From contig JAFKGK010000001.1 of NCBI GenBank assembly GCA_017307165.1, positions 653,602 through 717,601 on the forward strand: a stretch of DNA of 64,000 nt, read 5' to 3'. This DNA is from Candidatus Melainabacteria bacterium. Its GTDB lineage: Bacteria > Cyanobacteriota > Vampirovibrionia > Obscuribacterales > Obscuribacteraceae. Of this stretch, positions 15,981 to 25,244 are shown piece by piece. Both the position numbers and the translations under genes were made by a program. The stretch's first letter is position 1. Each line of letters opens with the position of its first letter. Below the pieces are notes generated by a model. It saw only the letters and a list, made by a program, of their open reading frames with translations. It made no database searches and had not been told where the DNA came from.

Positions 15981-18273
15981 TATCACGATTTATCGTACTG
16001 GTCAGAATACCTGTGATAGTGCCATCGATATTGCGTTTGACCTCTACGTCATAGCGCTTTTGGTTGTACCAGAACCCTCGCAATCGCAAGTGATTGACCC
16101 CAGGAGGTAGCGCTGGGGACTTGATGCAAAAGCCCGACTCCGAACCTAAAAGTGAGATAGTGGTGCCGAGCATCTGGAATACAGAGCCGACACACCATGC
16201 TTGAGGACTGCAAGATACCGGGTAAGGCTTTGGTCCACGCGATGAAACTCTGGGATAACCGCAAAAGAGCTCTGGTAGCCGTTTGTCTCGAGCATGCCTG
16301 GCCAAGTCAAACAAAGAGTAAATGACTCTGTCTGCTTCGGCCTTGTGGCCTGATGCGGCCATGCCCGCCGTTATCAGGGCATTGTCGTGCGGCCATACAG
16401 AACCATTGTGATAGCTATCTGCTTTATAAGCCTTTTCGGCTGACGAAAGAGTCCTAATACCCCAACCTGAATACATGTCGTTGGCCATGAGTCTTTTGAC
16501 GACCAGGTCTTGCTGGGTCTGGGAGAGTATGCCAGTCGACAATAAGTGTCCTGGATTGGATGAGATGACTTCGCAAGGATCGCCAGCGCCGTCTATGGCA
16601 AGAGCTATGTATTGTTGCTTGTCCAGCCAAAATCTCTTTTGAAATTCGGCTTTGAGTCTTGCGGCCTTTTGTCTGAGATCGCGGGCTCTTTCTTTGTAGC
16701 CAAAACTCTCGGCCAGACTAGCACCGTCGAGCCAGGCCGAGTAGAGATATCCCTGCACCTCGCAGATCGCGATTGGTTGTCGAGCCAATCTGCCGTCTTT
16801 GTGCATGACGGAGTCACCTGAGTCCTTCCATGCTTGATTGGCCAGAGCGCGCCCTTTGACGCCACCATAATACAAAAAGACATTGTTAGTATTGCGCTCG
16901 AGATAGGAAAGAGCAGATTGTATGTTTGGCCAGAGCTTTTGCGCTAGATCTCGATCATGCGTATAGTCGACATAACGTTTGATCACCGAAATAAAAAGGG
17001 GGGTGGCATCGATGGTGCCATAATAAGGTGTAAAGGGTATCTCGCTGAGCCTGGCCATCTCGCCGGAACGCAATTCGTGCATGATCTTGCCTTCGGTCTC
17101 TTCGGTAAAGGGGTTTTCCCTCTTGCCCTGAAAACTGGCCAATTGCAAGAGGACACCCCGCACCAGATCTGGTGCAAATGGCAGTATTTGCATAGAGGTG
17201 ATCAGCTGGTCTCGCCCGAAAGGCACTGCGTACCACGGCAGTCCAGCTGCAATGGCGAGATTGTTGCCATTTTTTTGCCGCAAAAGATACAGGTCCCGGA
17301 CTGCTTGCGCCATGACATCGTTAAAGGCTGGATCGTCGCATTCTACCTGAGCTATATCGGAGGTCCATTTTTTGTACTGTCTCTCTGCTTTGGCCAGGGC
17401 TCGATCAAAATTGTGCTGCCTGATGCGCGTGGATTCTCCTTCTTCCTGGGGCACGATATTGATCTCGAGGCTACGGCTACCTTCTGGTGGCAGGTCGACA
17501 ATCATCTCCGCGCGTTTTTCATCCACTTTTATCTTTGGCTGACGGCCCTTTGCGTCCGCTAATCCTGATGCATTGATCAATACACCAGTCTTCATGATTT
17601 TTTTGTCCAGGCCTATGTAAGATGCCGACAGATAATCCGGCGCATCCTGCTTGATATCGATACGTGTACTGCCGCGCTTCAGCCTGATCTGTCCGCGCAC
17701 CTCAAACATGTCTTTAAAGTCAAAATCATAGCTCATGCCAAGCTTGAGGGTCACTGGCCTATTGAGGCGATTGCGCAGGGTGAGTTTTTCGAACATCCCA
17801 TCCGCCAGGACGATCTCACGTTTGAGCTCGATCGACGAAGCGATATTGCCATCCATATCTGCAGGTGAGTTGTGATAGATAAAATATCCGGATATGCCGT
17901 GCTGGGTGTCCGCTGATATGAGCTTGAGTGGCGCACCATCTATAGTGTAATCGAGAGTAGATAAAAACCTTGTATCGTCTCGATAGAGGCCATAGGGGCC
18001 GTTCGTGACATTTATCATACCGGATGGCGAAACGATGGCAAATATATCATCGTTTTTCATCACCAGGCGTGGCAGTCCTAGTTTGTCATCCTTGTTCTCG
18101 GGGACGGTATCGGCTGCCCAGACAAATTGGGCAGGCAGGGTTGGTGGGGCTGGCTCCTTTTTTTTAGACTCCGCTGCATGCGCTGCACTTACATCCAGTC
18201 CAAATCTGGACACAAATATCAGGGCAATGCAAAGGCAGAGGCTTATGCGATGTCGGGATCTAATGGTCTGCAA
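15943..18273 (-). CDS. Exported glycogen-debranching-type amylo-alpha-1,6-glucosidase
   Basis: 776 aa. Signal peptide (ISLCLCIALIFVSRFGLDVSA, cleavage near residue 33), then an N-terminal debranching-enzyme beta domain (VTNGPYGLYRDDTRFLS) and an (alpha/alpha)6 catalytic domain with GLPWYAVPFGRDQLITSM, WKDSGDSV and YHNGSVWPHDNALI. Family members hydrolyse alpha-1,6 branches of glycogen or act on related oligosaccharides; they are usually cytoplasmic, so a signal peptide here is notable. It begins 2 bp after the GH63-like gene ends, so they are co-transcribed. The 3' end overlaps the convergent LRR gene. Confidence 0.88.
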   Translation of the reverse strand: MQTIRSRHRISLCLCIALIFVSRFGLDVSAAHAAESKKKEPAPPTLPAQFVWAADTVPENKDDKLGLPRLVMKNDDIFAIVSPSGMINVTNGPYGLYRDDTRFLSTLDYTIDGAPLKLISADTQHGISGYFIYHNSPADMDGNIASSIELKREIVLADGMFEKLTLRNRLNRPVTLKLGMSYDFDFKDMFEVRGQIRLKRGSTRIDIKQDAPDYLSASYIGLDKKIMKTGVLINASGLADAKGRQPKIKVDEKRAEMIVDLPPEGSRSLEINIVPQEEGESTRIRQHNFDRALAKAERQYKKWTSDIAQVECDDPAFNDVMAQAVRDLYLLRQKNGNNLAIAAGLPWYAVPFGRDQLITSMQILPFAPDLVRGVLLQLASFQGKRENPFTEETEGKIMHELRSGEMARLSEIPFTPYYGTIDATPLFISVIKRYVDYTHDRDLAQKLWPNIQSALSYLERNTNNVFLYYGGVKGRALANQAWKDSGDSVMHKDGRLARQPIAICEVQGYLYSAWLDGASLAESFGYKERARDLRQKAARLKAEFQKRFWLDKQQYIALAIDGAGDPCEVISSNPGHLLSTGILSQTQQDLVVKRLMANDMYSGWGIRTLSSAEKAYKADSYHNGSVWPHDNALITAGMAASGHKAEADRVIYSLFDLARHARDKRLPELFCGYPRVSSRGPKPYPVSCSPQAWCVGSVFQMLGTTISLLGSESGFCIKSPALPPGVNHLRLRGFWYNQKRYDVEVKRNIDGTITGILTSTINRDTKARGLVTSGQK

Positions 18274-18275
18274 GT

Positions 18276-19505
18276 CTAAGCCAGCGTTTCTATCAATTCG
18301 AGAGCAAGTATATTCCAGCTCATAAACTGTGGAGCCCAGAGCGGCTTGCCGCTGATGGCATCGTAGTTTTCATAAAGAGTGCCTGTATTGGCAATGCTAT
18401 CGAGCAGAGTCCGGCAAACACGTTCGGAGACGTCGCGAGCTTCTTTTGTAAAGCCATAATGCTTTAGTGCGCGCACGCAGAGTGCATTGGTGAGTATCCA
18501 GACTGGTCCCTGCCAATTGGACACAATGGCCCGTCCGTATAAGCCACGTCTTTGCTGGTTGGCCAGAGGCTCGGCCAGGTCGTGACTGGCTATGCCGCAA
18601 GGCGCAAGGAAGTGATCTGGATTGATCATATAGTCCTTGATCACTCTGTGAGCACGCGATTCGGGAGCGAGGCCCATGATCACCGGCGCGAGACTGGTCC
18701 AGCTCTTGACCGGCACCAGACATTTGTCGACAGGATTATAGTTGAGATAGATGCCGGTCTTGTCGCACCATAGATGCTCCTCGACGGCTGCTATCACTTG
18801 ATCGGCCATGTCCTGGTATTTGCCTGCATCTTCTCTTTTGTATCGCTTGGTCAATTGTGCAAATGAGGCAAATTCTTTTGCTAGATAGATGCTCAGATCG
18901 ACTGCTAAGATTTCTCCATCTGGAAATCTCCCGATCGAATCATCTTCGTCCTTGGCCGCCTCGCGTGGAGCGATCAGAGCAAGATTGTCATCCACACCAG
19001 ACTCAAGCACATTGCGCCATTTGTAGAGTCCCCACTGAGACTTTCTTTCTCTTTCAAAATATCTGAGATAGCAGTCCAGATCGTCTAACAATTTGGGTAT
19101 CAGCTCTTGAGCGCGTCCGCCTATCGCTTTGAGGACTGTCTGGGTGAGAAATGGTTTGCATTGATCGCCAGCATCCCAAACTCTCTGAGGGGATACAGTC
19201 CTCGGGATGTGGCCGTCTGGACGCTTGAGACTGAGAAAATTTGCCACTACGTCCAGTGGCAAATCTTCTATGCCGATCTGGTGTGCTGCTTGCGAAAAAA
19301 AGCATGCATCCCAGTCGTACATTTGCAGATAATGACCGGTGGTCGATCTCTCGGCAACTTGGGCCGTGTCATCAGCCCCTGCTTTGACGGCATATGAAGG
19401 GGTGACAAATCTATATTTGAGCATGCCCGAAGGAGCATGGACGCAGGTCGGTCCGTGCTGCTTAAAAAAGTCCGAGAGATCTTGCAGTTTGAGTTTGCCG
19501 GTCAT
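18276..19505 (-). CDS. Trehalase/GH63-like glycoside hydrolase
   Basis: 409 aa from ATG 19505, preceded by GGAAGG seven bases upstream; longer in-frame starts reach into the neighbour. An (alpha/alpha)6 barrel with the MYDWDACFFSQAAHQIG opening block, ESGVDDNLAL (candidate acid residue) and the C-terminal NWQGPVWILTNALCVRALKHYG block. This set is typical of the mannosylglycerate-hydrolase/GH63-type fold (MGH1-like). No signal peptide, so it is cytoplasmic. With the debranching enzyme next to it, it probably processes a glucan or a compatible solute (inference). Confidence 0.82.
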   Translation of the reverse strand: MTGKLKLQDLSDFFKQHGPTCVHAPSGMLKYRFVTPSYAVKAGADDTAQVAERSTTGHYLQMYDWDACFFSQAAHQIGIEDLPLDVVANFLSLKRPDGHIPRTVSPQRVWDAGDQCKPFLTQTVLKAIGGRAQELIPKLLDDLDCYLRYFERERKSQWGLYKWRNVLESGVDDNLALIAPREAAKDEDDSIGRFPDGEILAVDLSIYLAKEFASFAQLTKRYKREDAGKYQDMADQVIAAVEEHLWCDKTGIYLNYNPVDKCLVPVKSWTSLAPVIMGLAPESRAHRVIKDYMINPDHFLAPCGIASHDLAEPLANQQRRGLYGRAIVSNWQGPVWILTNALCVRALKHYGFTKEARDVSERVCRTLLDSIANTGTLYENYDAISGKPLWAPQFMSWNILALELIETLA

Positions 19506-19521
19506 CTGAGTCCTTCCCTTC

Positions 19522-20541
19522 TTATTTCGCCAGTTTTGCCTTGTTCTCAAAGCCGATTGCTTCTTTATCGCGTTTGAGCATCTTGAGCAGTTGAGCGTAA
19601 TTTTCAAAAACATTTGCCAATTCTGGATTTTTTGGAGCTGGGTTCTTTTCAAAGACTTCGATGGCCTTTTTGTAGTAGACCTCAGCTTGCGGGTATTTTT
19701 TTTGCGTTTTCAGACATTCGGCCAGATTGTTGTATTCGACTCCGAGCAAGGGGTTGTCCGGTTTAAACATCCGTGTCTCCATATCGATCGTCTGCTTATA
19801 CATAGTTTCGGCTAATTGAGGCTTGCCACCTGGTCTGTCGTAGAGCCCTGCCAGAGAGGACATGGCTTCGGCGATGGCTGGATGTATCGGACCTAGGGCA
19901 CGTTGCCTGATCTCTAGACAACGTTTGAGAGCTGTCTCGGCTTCTGTATAGGCCTTCTTTTCAAAGTAGATCAGAGCAATGTTGTACAAAGTGATAGAAA
20001 TCTGCGGATCGTCTTTTTTTAGATTTTTTTCTTGCAGGCTGAGCAATCGCTTGCTGTAGCTCAGACAGAGGTCTGCTTTGTTTTGATCGGAATAAATCAC
20101 GCAAAGACCGTTGATACAATTCATCAGGTCCTGCTGCTTGATCTCTTTAGATTTGCCTGCACGATCATAGATTGCCAGTGCTTTTTTGAGATCTTTCTCG
20201 GCATCTGCTACTTTCTTTTTGGCGAGCAGTGCAAGGCCTTTGCCAGTGAGACTTTGGGCTTCTCTAATACTGGGCTTGATGGCAATGTGCTTGCCCTTTT
20301 TTGCCGCTATGCGGGCTTTGGTTTCTTGTCTTTGCGCTTCTTGATGCGCTATTGCATAGGCTTGCGTATATTGTTTGAGTGCCTCGTCGATTTTTTCGGA
20401 CTTCATTGCCTTTTCGCCTGCGGCCACAGCATTGTCATACTGGTCTGCACCATATGCGGAGCTCATTCCGATCAGGGAGATCGACATAGCGGTTACAAAC
20501 GAGAGAGTCGCTGTTAGACTAATCGAACGGATTTTTTTCAT
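19522..20541 (-). CDS. Exported tetratricopeptide-repeat protein
   Basis: 339 aa from ATG 20541, with AGAGG about ten bases upstream. Signal peptide (SISLTATLSFVTAMSISLIG, cleavage after SSAYGA). At least six TPRs follow, the later ones of the kinesin-light-chain type (SITLYNIALIYFEKKAYTEA, EYNNLAECLKTQKKYPQAE). TPR arrays scaffold protein complexes, probably in the periplasm here. It is the first gene of the unit TPR - GH63-like - debranching enzyme, ending 16 bp before the next start. Confidence 0.85.
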   Translation of the reverse strand: MKKIRSISLTATLSFVTAMSISLIGMSSAYGADQYDNAVAAGEKAMKSEKIDEALKQYTQAYAIAHQEAQRQETKARIAAKKGKHIAIKPSIREAQSLTGKGLALLAKKKVADAEKDLKKALAIYDRAGKSKEIKQQDLMNCINGLCVIYSDQNKADLCLSYSKRLLSLQEKNLKKDDPQISITLYNIALIYFEKKAYTEAETALKRCLEIRQRALGPIHPAIAEAMSSLAGLYDRPGGKPQLAETMYKQTIDMETRMFKPDNPLLGVEYNNLAECLKTQKKYPQAEVYYKKAIEVFEKNPAPKNPELANVFENYAQLLKMLKRDKEAIGFENKAKLAK

Positions 20542-20653
20542 TGGCAATTGGCCTCTTGGCATGAACGAAGACGACATGCATTATAGCGAACCACGATAGC
20601 TAATCAGAGATAGTAGATCCGATAGTTTGTGCTTGGTTCCCGCTTGGCTTTGT

Positions 20654-23389
20654 TTAGCTGGGCCAAAAGATGTCTGTTTTGCCTTCTTGGAGGCCGTCGG
20701 CCCACTGCAATAGCGCTTCGCCCAACCTGGGGTATTTGTGAGAGCTTAAGAGAAAGCGTAGATATACAGGTGCAGCCTTGCGGGACTCAAGCGCGCTGAG
20801 TTTTTCGAGCATTTTTTTTGCAGGCATGTCTTGCGCATTGGCGAGAGCCAGGTCTTGCGCCTGCAAAAGCCATTGATATGATTTGTCAGATTGGTTGCGT
20901 CTGGCCCGATCGAGCAAGTAATCGATCCTGGCGTTAAGGTCGGTAATCTCGGCAAAATTTGTATCGGCAGTGGCTTCAAGCTCGCGATCCTGCTTTTGAG
21001 GAGTGCTGTCTAGGATATTTCCTGCTGATAGTGCCCTTAGATAGGGCGAACAGCAAGACTGGATCTCTAATCGCGCAGCAGACAGCAAGTCTGGCGCACA
21101 TAGGTCAAATTGCCTGGCGATAAAGCAAAGAGCCTCGATGATTTTTTCGGGCAATTTGGGAGATCGGCAGATATCAAGGATCGTCTCTAGATTTTTAGCA
21201 GCCATTGCACTATCTGCTTTTATGATTGCAGCAAGAGGCGTTAGGGCTTGCTCTACTTCTTTAAGATTTTGCGGCTCAAAAAAGACTGTGTTTGCGCAGA
21301 CTTGCCATATCTGCACAAGCAGAGGTTCTATCACGCTACGATCGTGCCAGTCAGACAATTCGCCGAGAGCCTGGGCTATGCGTGATACATGAAAGAGCAT
21401 TTGAAAATTGTCTGGTGCAACGTGCAATAAAGCAATTGCTCTTTCAAAGGCATGAACAGCAAAAATCAAATCGGCAGGCTCACGTGTTTCTCCCGCCCGG
21501 CATACCATGTATCCGCCCATGTCCACTGCGATCCAGGCAGCAAAATTGGGCCCGGTATAATCAAACCAGTGACTCGGGTCGGGTGTGAGTTTTTCGAGTT
21601 TGATGCTGATCTCAAGGCCTTGTCGACATAGCTCGGGCACCATATCTGGAGCAATGCGATTGGCCGAGCGGGCAATATTGCCGATGGTCTGTGCCCTTTC
21701 AAACAGATTGGGTATGGTTATTACAGTCTCTCTGGCTTCGATCAGCAAGTCGCGTGCAAATTCACGATCCATGTCCAAGACTAGATTGGCTTTTTCGATC
21801 AAACCGTTGATATGGGTGGGCGGAGGATGATTGCTTGCTCTCATCTCTCTCAAGGCATGGGCCATTAAATCTGGCCTGCTCAGCCTCGCGGCAATACTGG
21901 CCCGATAAGAGTCGATCGGCAGATGAGGCGCCATAAGGTCGAGAGTATCAAGTATACCGAGTGCAATCTCAGGATCTTTGGAAGACAGAGATTCTGCGGC
22001 CATGGCAAATTGAATGTGTAGGGCATTGATAGATGCCTTTAGATTGACGCTTTCGCGCAGGGTATGCCACCACTGGCGGCGGCGCGCACCGGTCTCGTCG
22101 AGATCGCCGACCTTCCAGATCGCAAGGAGCAGGGCACGATCCAATATTTGTTTGTCTTTGGAGCATTTAGCTAATAGGTCGTCAAAATAATTCAGGCAAA
22201 AGAGTTTGCCTGAGCTGTCCATGCCAGGCAGTAGTCTTTCGATCACACAGCTCAGAGTGTACACACGCTCCTGTAGGGCCGCTATGTTTTCGCCAATCTG
22301 GCAGACAATACGGGCTGTCGCTTCAGTCGTCTTGAGCGAGCCATCGGGCATTGGCCGGAGCTCTCGGGCCATCTCGTCCGCCTCAGCACTTTCCCCTGTC
22401 ATATTGTCTTTCCTGGGGCTTATTAGCTTGTGTCCGCCCCAATCCTGGTAGATCGTCCAATCAGGGTCATGCAAGATGCTGGATCTAAAACTGAGCGTCG
22501 CACTTGCGGCCTTGCCGATCGGCTCTAGCATAGCTTCGATAGATTTGCGCTCATAACAATAATAGAAAAAACGGCGGGTGCCTTCTTTGGTATGGTAGGC
22601 ATCCAGCACCCTCCTGCCCAGATCGCCTCTTATCATCTGGGCATCGATGGCATTTCTCAAGGACCAATGCTCCCATTGGGATTTTTTGCTCATGCTCTCA
22701 CAATCATTGTTGTGGACAGTCACGCACAAGCAATACTGCGCCTTAGCCAAATCTAGGTCTTCGTGAGCTCTCCTGCCGATATTGGTAATCCAGATCTGGC
22801 CGTCAATGTACTTGTCCGCCAATTCCCAGTCAAAAAAGTCGATCTGGGGCAAGGCTTCGTCATTTTCGGACAACCATCTTTCCCAGACCAGATCAGGTTG
22901 ATTTTGGTCTGCAAGAGAGGATCTAAAAATATTTTGCCATCGTTCGGCCTGCTCGCGATCGCCTTTGCCACCATAGGCGAGGCTCATTAAATGCGCGGTC
23001 TTGCTAAAGATCGAAGCGATTGTGCTTTGTGCATGAGGAAAGTGCGGGATTCTGTAACTTTCTTCGATTTTTTCCGGGCTATTTCTGCCGAGAAAGTCAT
23101 CAATAAGCCCGAGTGAGCTTTTGCAATTTTGCAAGACTTGGTCGTATTGGCCGGATTGCAGAGCAATGTGCGCCATTATCTCGTAGCCTGCACAACGTTC
23201 GGGCATGAGGCTGCCAAAATAATACGGCTCGAATATTTGTCTCTGGCTATCGCCAAGAGCAATATCGAGCGCTATTGGATGATTGTCCAATTCCTCAAAA
23301 AATCTCTCCGCCTGCATCCTCGCTGTAATGAGATCCTGGGCTTCGAGAGACTCTATTGCTTGATGCAGGTGGATCTGGAATGGGAGCAA
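20654..23389 (-). CDS. Large cytoplasmic helical-repeat protein, 911 aa
   Basis: No recognised enzymatic family. The protein is almost wholly alpha-helical with TPR/HEAT-like helix pairs throughout. Residues 1-90 resemble TPRs (TARMQAERFFEELDNHPIAL; LQSGQYDQVLQNCKSSLGL). The middle carries repeats of about 35-40 residues (for example LIEARETVITIPNLFERAQT). No signal peptide or membrane helix. It starts 18 bp after the TldE-like gene ends and may belong to that transcript. Such proteins are scaffolds or regulators; the partner is unknown. Confidence 0.75.
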   Translation of the reverse strand: MLPFQIHLHQAIESLEAQDLITARMQAERFFEELDNHPIALDIALGDSQRQIFEPYYFGSLMPERCAGYEIMAHIALQSGQYDQVLQNCKSSLGLIDDFLGRNSPEKIEESYRIPHFPHAQSTIASIFSKTAHLMSLAYGGKGDREQAERWQNIFRSSLADQNQPDLVWERWLSENDEALPQIDFFDWELADKYIDGQIWITNIGRRAHEDLDLAKAQYCLCVTVHNNDCESMSKKSQWEHWSLRNAIDAQMIRGDLGRRVLDAYHTKEGTRRFFYYCYERKSIEAMLEPIGKAASATLSFRSSILHDPDWTIYQDWGGHKLISPRKDNMTGESAEADEMARELRPMPDGSLKTTEATARIVCQIGENIAALQERVYTLSCVIERLLPGMDSSGKLFCLNYFDDLLAKCSKDKQILDRALLLAIWKVGDLDETGARRRQWWHTLRESVNLKASINALHIQFAMAAESLSSKDPEIALGILDTLDLMAPHLPIDSYRASIAARLSRPDLMAHALREMRASNHPPPTHINGLIEKANLVLDMDREFARDLLIEARETVITIPNLFERAQTIGNIARSANRIAPDMVPELCRQGLEISIKLEKLTPDPSHWFDYTGPNFAAWIAVDMGGYMVCRAGETREPADLIFAVHAFERAIALLHVAPDNFQMLFHVSRIAQALGELSDWHDRSVIEPLLVQIWQVCANTVFFEPQNLKEVEQALTPLAAIIKADSAMAAKNLETILDICRSPKLPEKIIEALCFIARQFDLCAPDLLSAARLEIQSCCSPYLRALSAGNILDSTPQKQDRELEATADTNFAEITDLNARIDYLLDRARRNQSDKSYQWLLQAQDLALANAQDMPAKKMLEKLSALESRKAAPVYLRFLLSSHKYPRLGEALLQWADGLQEGKTDIFWPS

Positions 23390-23407
23390 GGAATTTTACT
23401 CTGGGAC

Positions 23408-25243
23408 TTATTTACTATCAATAAGAGGGTTAGGCAGTATAAATGGCAATGCGCTCTGGTCCGATGGCTTGAGAAATTCTACTTCGCGCACCAGGAGGCT
23501 GGGGGTGACTACAGTCGAACCTTCGCCAAGACTCATATTGAGTCCATCGCTCTGGTAGGCTGTGGTATCGTCACCGGTTACCTCGATATCGCGTAGCACT
23601 CTGAGATTGACCTTGCCAAATTGGGCTTGGCGCACTAGAGTCTCGCTGCCATCCTCGCAAGAGACTTTGTATACGATCACTGGGCTGGCTAGTGAAATCT
23701 CTCCACCTGAGGCAAACATGGACATGACAGTGCTCATCATGGATTTGAGCTCAAACATCGAGGAGCCGACACCAGCGAGTCGCCTGATGATATAGACTTC
23801 TTTGAGCCCGTCTTCCCGACCCATCTCGATCAATTTGGATTTGAGATTGTCTTTGGAGATTGACTGTTCGGAAATGAGATATAGATTGCTCGAAACTCCT
23901 GCAGAGCCCCTTGCGTGCCCATTGCTATTTTTGATCTCCTTAGTTGGGGTGCGGTTCATTGCAAAAGTCTTTAAAAAGCCTTTGTCCACCAGGGTGATTT
24001 TTTGTGCTTCTACACCTTCTTCGTCCACCTTGTAGGCAGTGAGGATTTTTTTGCCTTTAAAACTATCTGTCAGAGGATCGTCTATGATCGAGATAAACTT
24101 GGGCAAAATGCGCGTCTCTAGCTTATCGGTGAAAGGATTTTTGCCAAACGATCCTAGATTGAGTCCTGACTTGCTCAGGCTCTCGGCGCTGTGCCCTAGA
24201 TTGCCTTGCAGGACGCCTGAGATAAAGCCGGCAGCAGCCTCTCCTTCAAAGAGTACTGGGCCTCTGTATTGATCTGCCTCAGGTGCCTTGCTCAGGGCCA
24301 TCAAACGAGAAGCCAGTGCTTCTGCTTTTTTTTCGAGCTCTGCATATGGTGGCAGATCTTTTTGGCTCTCGGCAAATATGGTCTCCGAATCGGCGATTGT
24401 ATTGCCATCCTTGTCCAGTACGGCGCCAATGATTGAAATACGACAGGAAACATTTGGAATGAGGTTTTGTGTGCCTTCTGAATTGATAAACCAGCGGGTA
24501 TCCGCCTGGGCATTAAAACTCACCACGGATTTGATCACATCGGGGTATTTTTTAAAGGTGGCAGAGAGTTTGCGGATAATCTCGCTGGCTTCTGTTTGAT
24601 CCACATCGAGCTTGGCCGGAGCTTTGATCAAACGGGTGGGACTTTCTTTGGAAAATGAATCGGGCATATCCTTGACTGGATTGTTTTTTAGATAAGCTTT
24701 TTTGTTTGCCAGCGACTCGATCGCTCTTTTGTAAGCCTTATCCGTTTTAAGCCAGATCTCGTGCCTGATGGCGTCATAATCGTCATCGGCTGTAATGGCC
24801 TGGCTAGTGCCGCCTGATTCTAGTCCGCGCAACAGTCCACCAAGCGCACCATATCCAGTGGCATTGGCACTGTCCAATTTGTAGTCGCCTTCTCTTAGCT
24901 CCACTTTGAGAGTACGATCAAAATTGCGATCTTTGCTGCAGATGGCGCCCATTGATGCAGAAACATTGAATCTCTCTTTTTGCTTGATTGTATAGGCGAT
25001 AAAGTAAGGAGGAGGGTAGTCGGGAGTCTTGAGGTCCTTCATCGATCGGGCGAGCTCGTCTCTCATCGCTTTGAAGATAGGATCATAACTAGACTCAGTC
25101 TGGCCGAGGTTCTTTGCTGTGTCCTTTGCTGTGTCCTTTGCTGTGTCCTGCGCCATTGCCGATACCGAGCCAGTCAGCAACAGGCCTATGGACAGGGCTA
25201 TAGACACGCGAGCCAAGAGACGTGAAATATATGATCTGTGCAT
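23408..25243 (-). CDS. Secreted TldE/PmbA-like partner protein lacking the zinc motif
   Basis: 611 aa from ATG 25243, one base after the stop of the TldD-like gene. Signal peptide (ALSIGLLLTGSVSAMA) and then the (DTAK)n spacer. The remainder aligns with the TldD/PmbA fold: the acidic AITADDDYDAIRHEIWLKTD block, FISIIDDP, EGVEAQKITLV, and RTPTKEIKNSNGHARG. At the position of the metal-binding helix it reads AAGFISGVLQGNLGHSAES, keeping one histidine but losing the HE pair. TldE/PmbA proteins naturally lack the motif and form the non-catalytic half of a heterodimer with TldD. Here the pair carries signal peptides, unlike typical cytoplasmic TldD/E. Confidence 0.85.
   Translation of the reverse strand: MHRSYISRLLARVSIALSIGLLLTGSVSAMAQDTAKDTAKDTAKNLGQTESSYDPIFKAMRDELARSMKDLKTPDYPPPYFIAYTIKQKERFNVSASMGAICSKDRNFDRTLKVELREGDYKLDSANATGYGALGGLLRGLESGGTSQAITADDDYDAIRHEIWLKTDKAYKRAIESLANKKAYLKNNPVKDMPDSFSKESPTRLIKAPAKLDVDQTEASEIIRKLSATFKKYPDVIKSVVSFNAQADTRWFINSEGTQNLIPNVSCRISIIGAVLDKDGNTIADSETIFAESQKDLPPYAELEKKAEALASRLMALSKAPEADQYRGPVLFEGEAAAGFISGVLQGNLGHSAESLSKSGLNLGSFGKNPFTDKLETRILPKFISIIDDPLTDSFKGKKILTAYKVDEEGVEAQKITLVDKGFLKTFAMNRTPTKEIKNSNGHARGSAGVSSNLYLISEQSISKDNLKSKLIEMGREDGLKEVYIIRRLAGVGSSMFELKSMMSTVMSMFASGGEISLASPVIVYKVSCEDGSETLVRQAQFGKVNLRVLRDIEVTGDDTTAYQSDGLNMSLGEGSTVVTPSLLVREVEFLKPSDQSALPFILPNPLIDSK
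25112..25147 (-). repeat. Three-copy 12-bp tandem repeat inside the TldE-like gene
   Basis: CTTTGCTGTGTC repeated three times in a row (plus-strand reading). On the coding strand it gives (DTAK)3 directly after the signal peptide. Perfect copies indicate recent slippage. Confidence 0.9.
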
Positions 25244-25244
25244 T

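Noticed and set aside
16957..17562. A 201-codon plus-strand frame inside the debranching-like gene
   Set aside because: Opposite strand carries the whole conserved glycosidase; this is a shadow.
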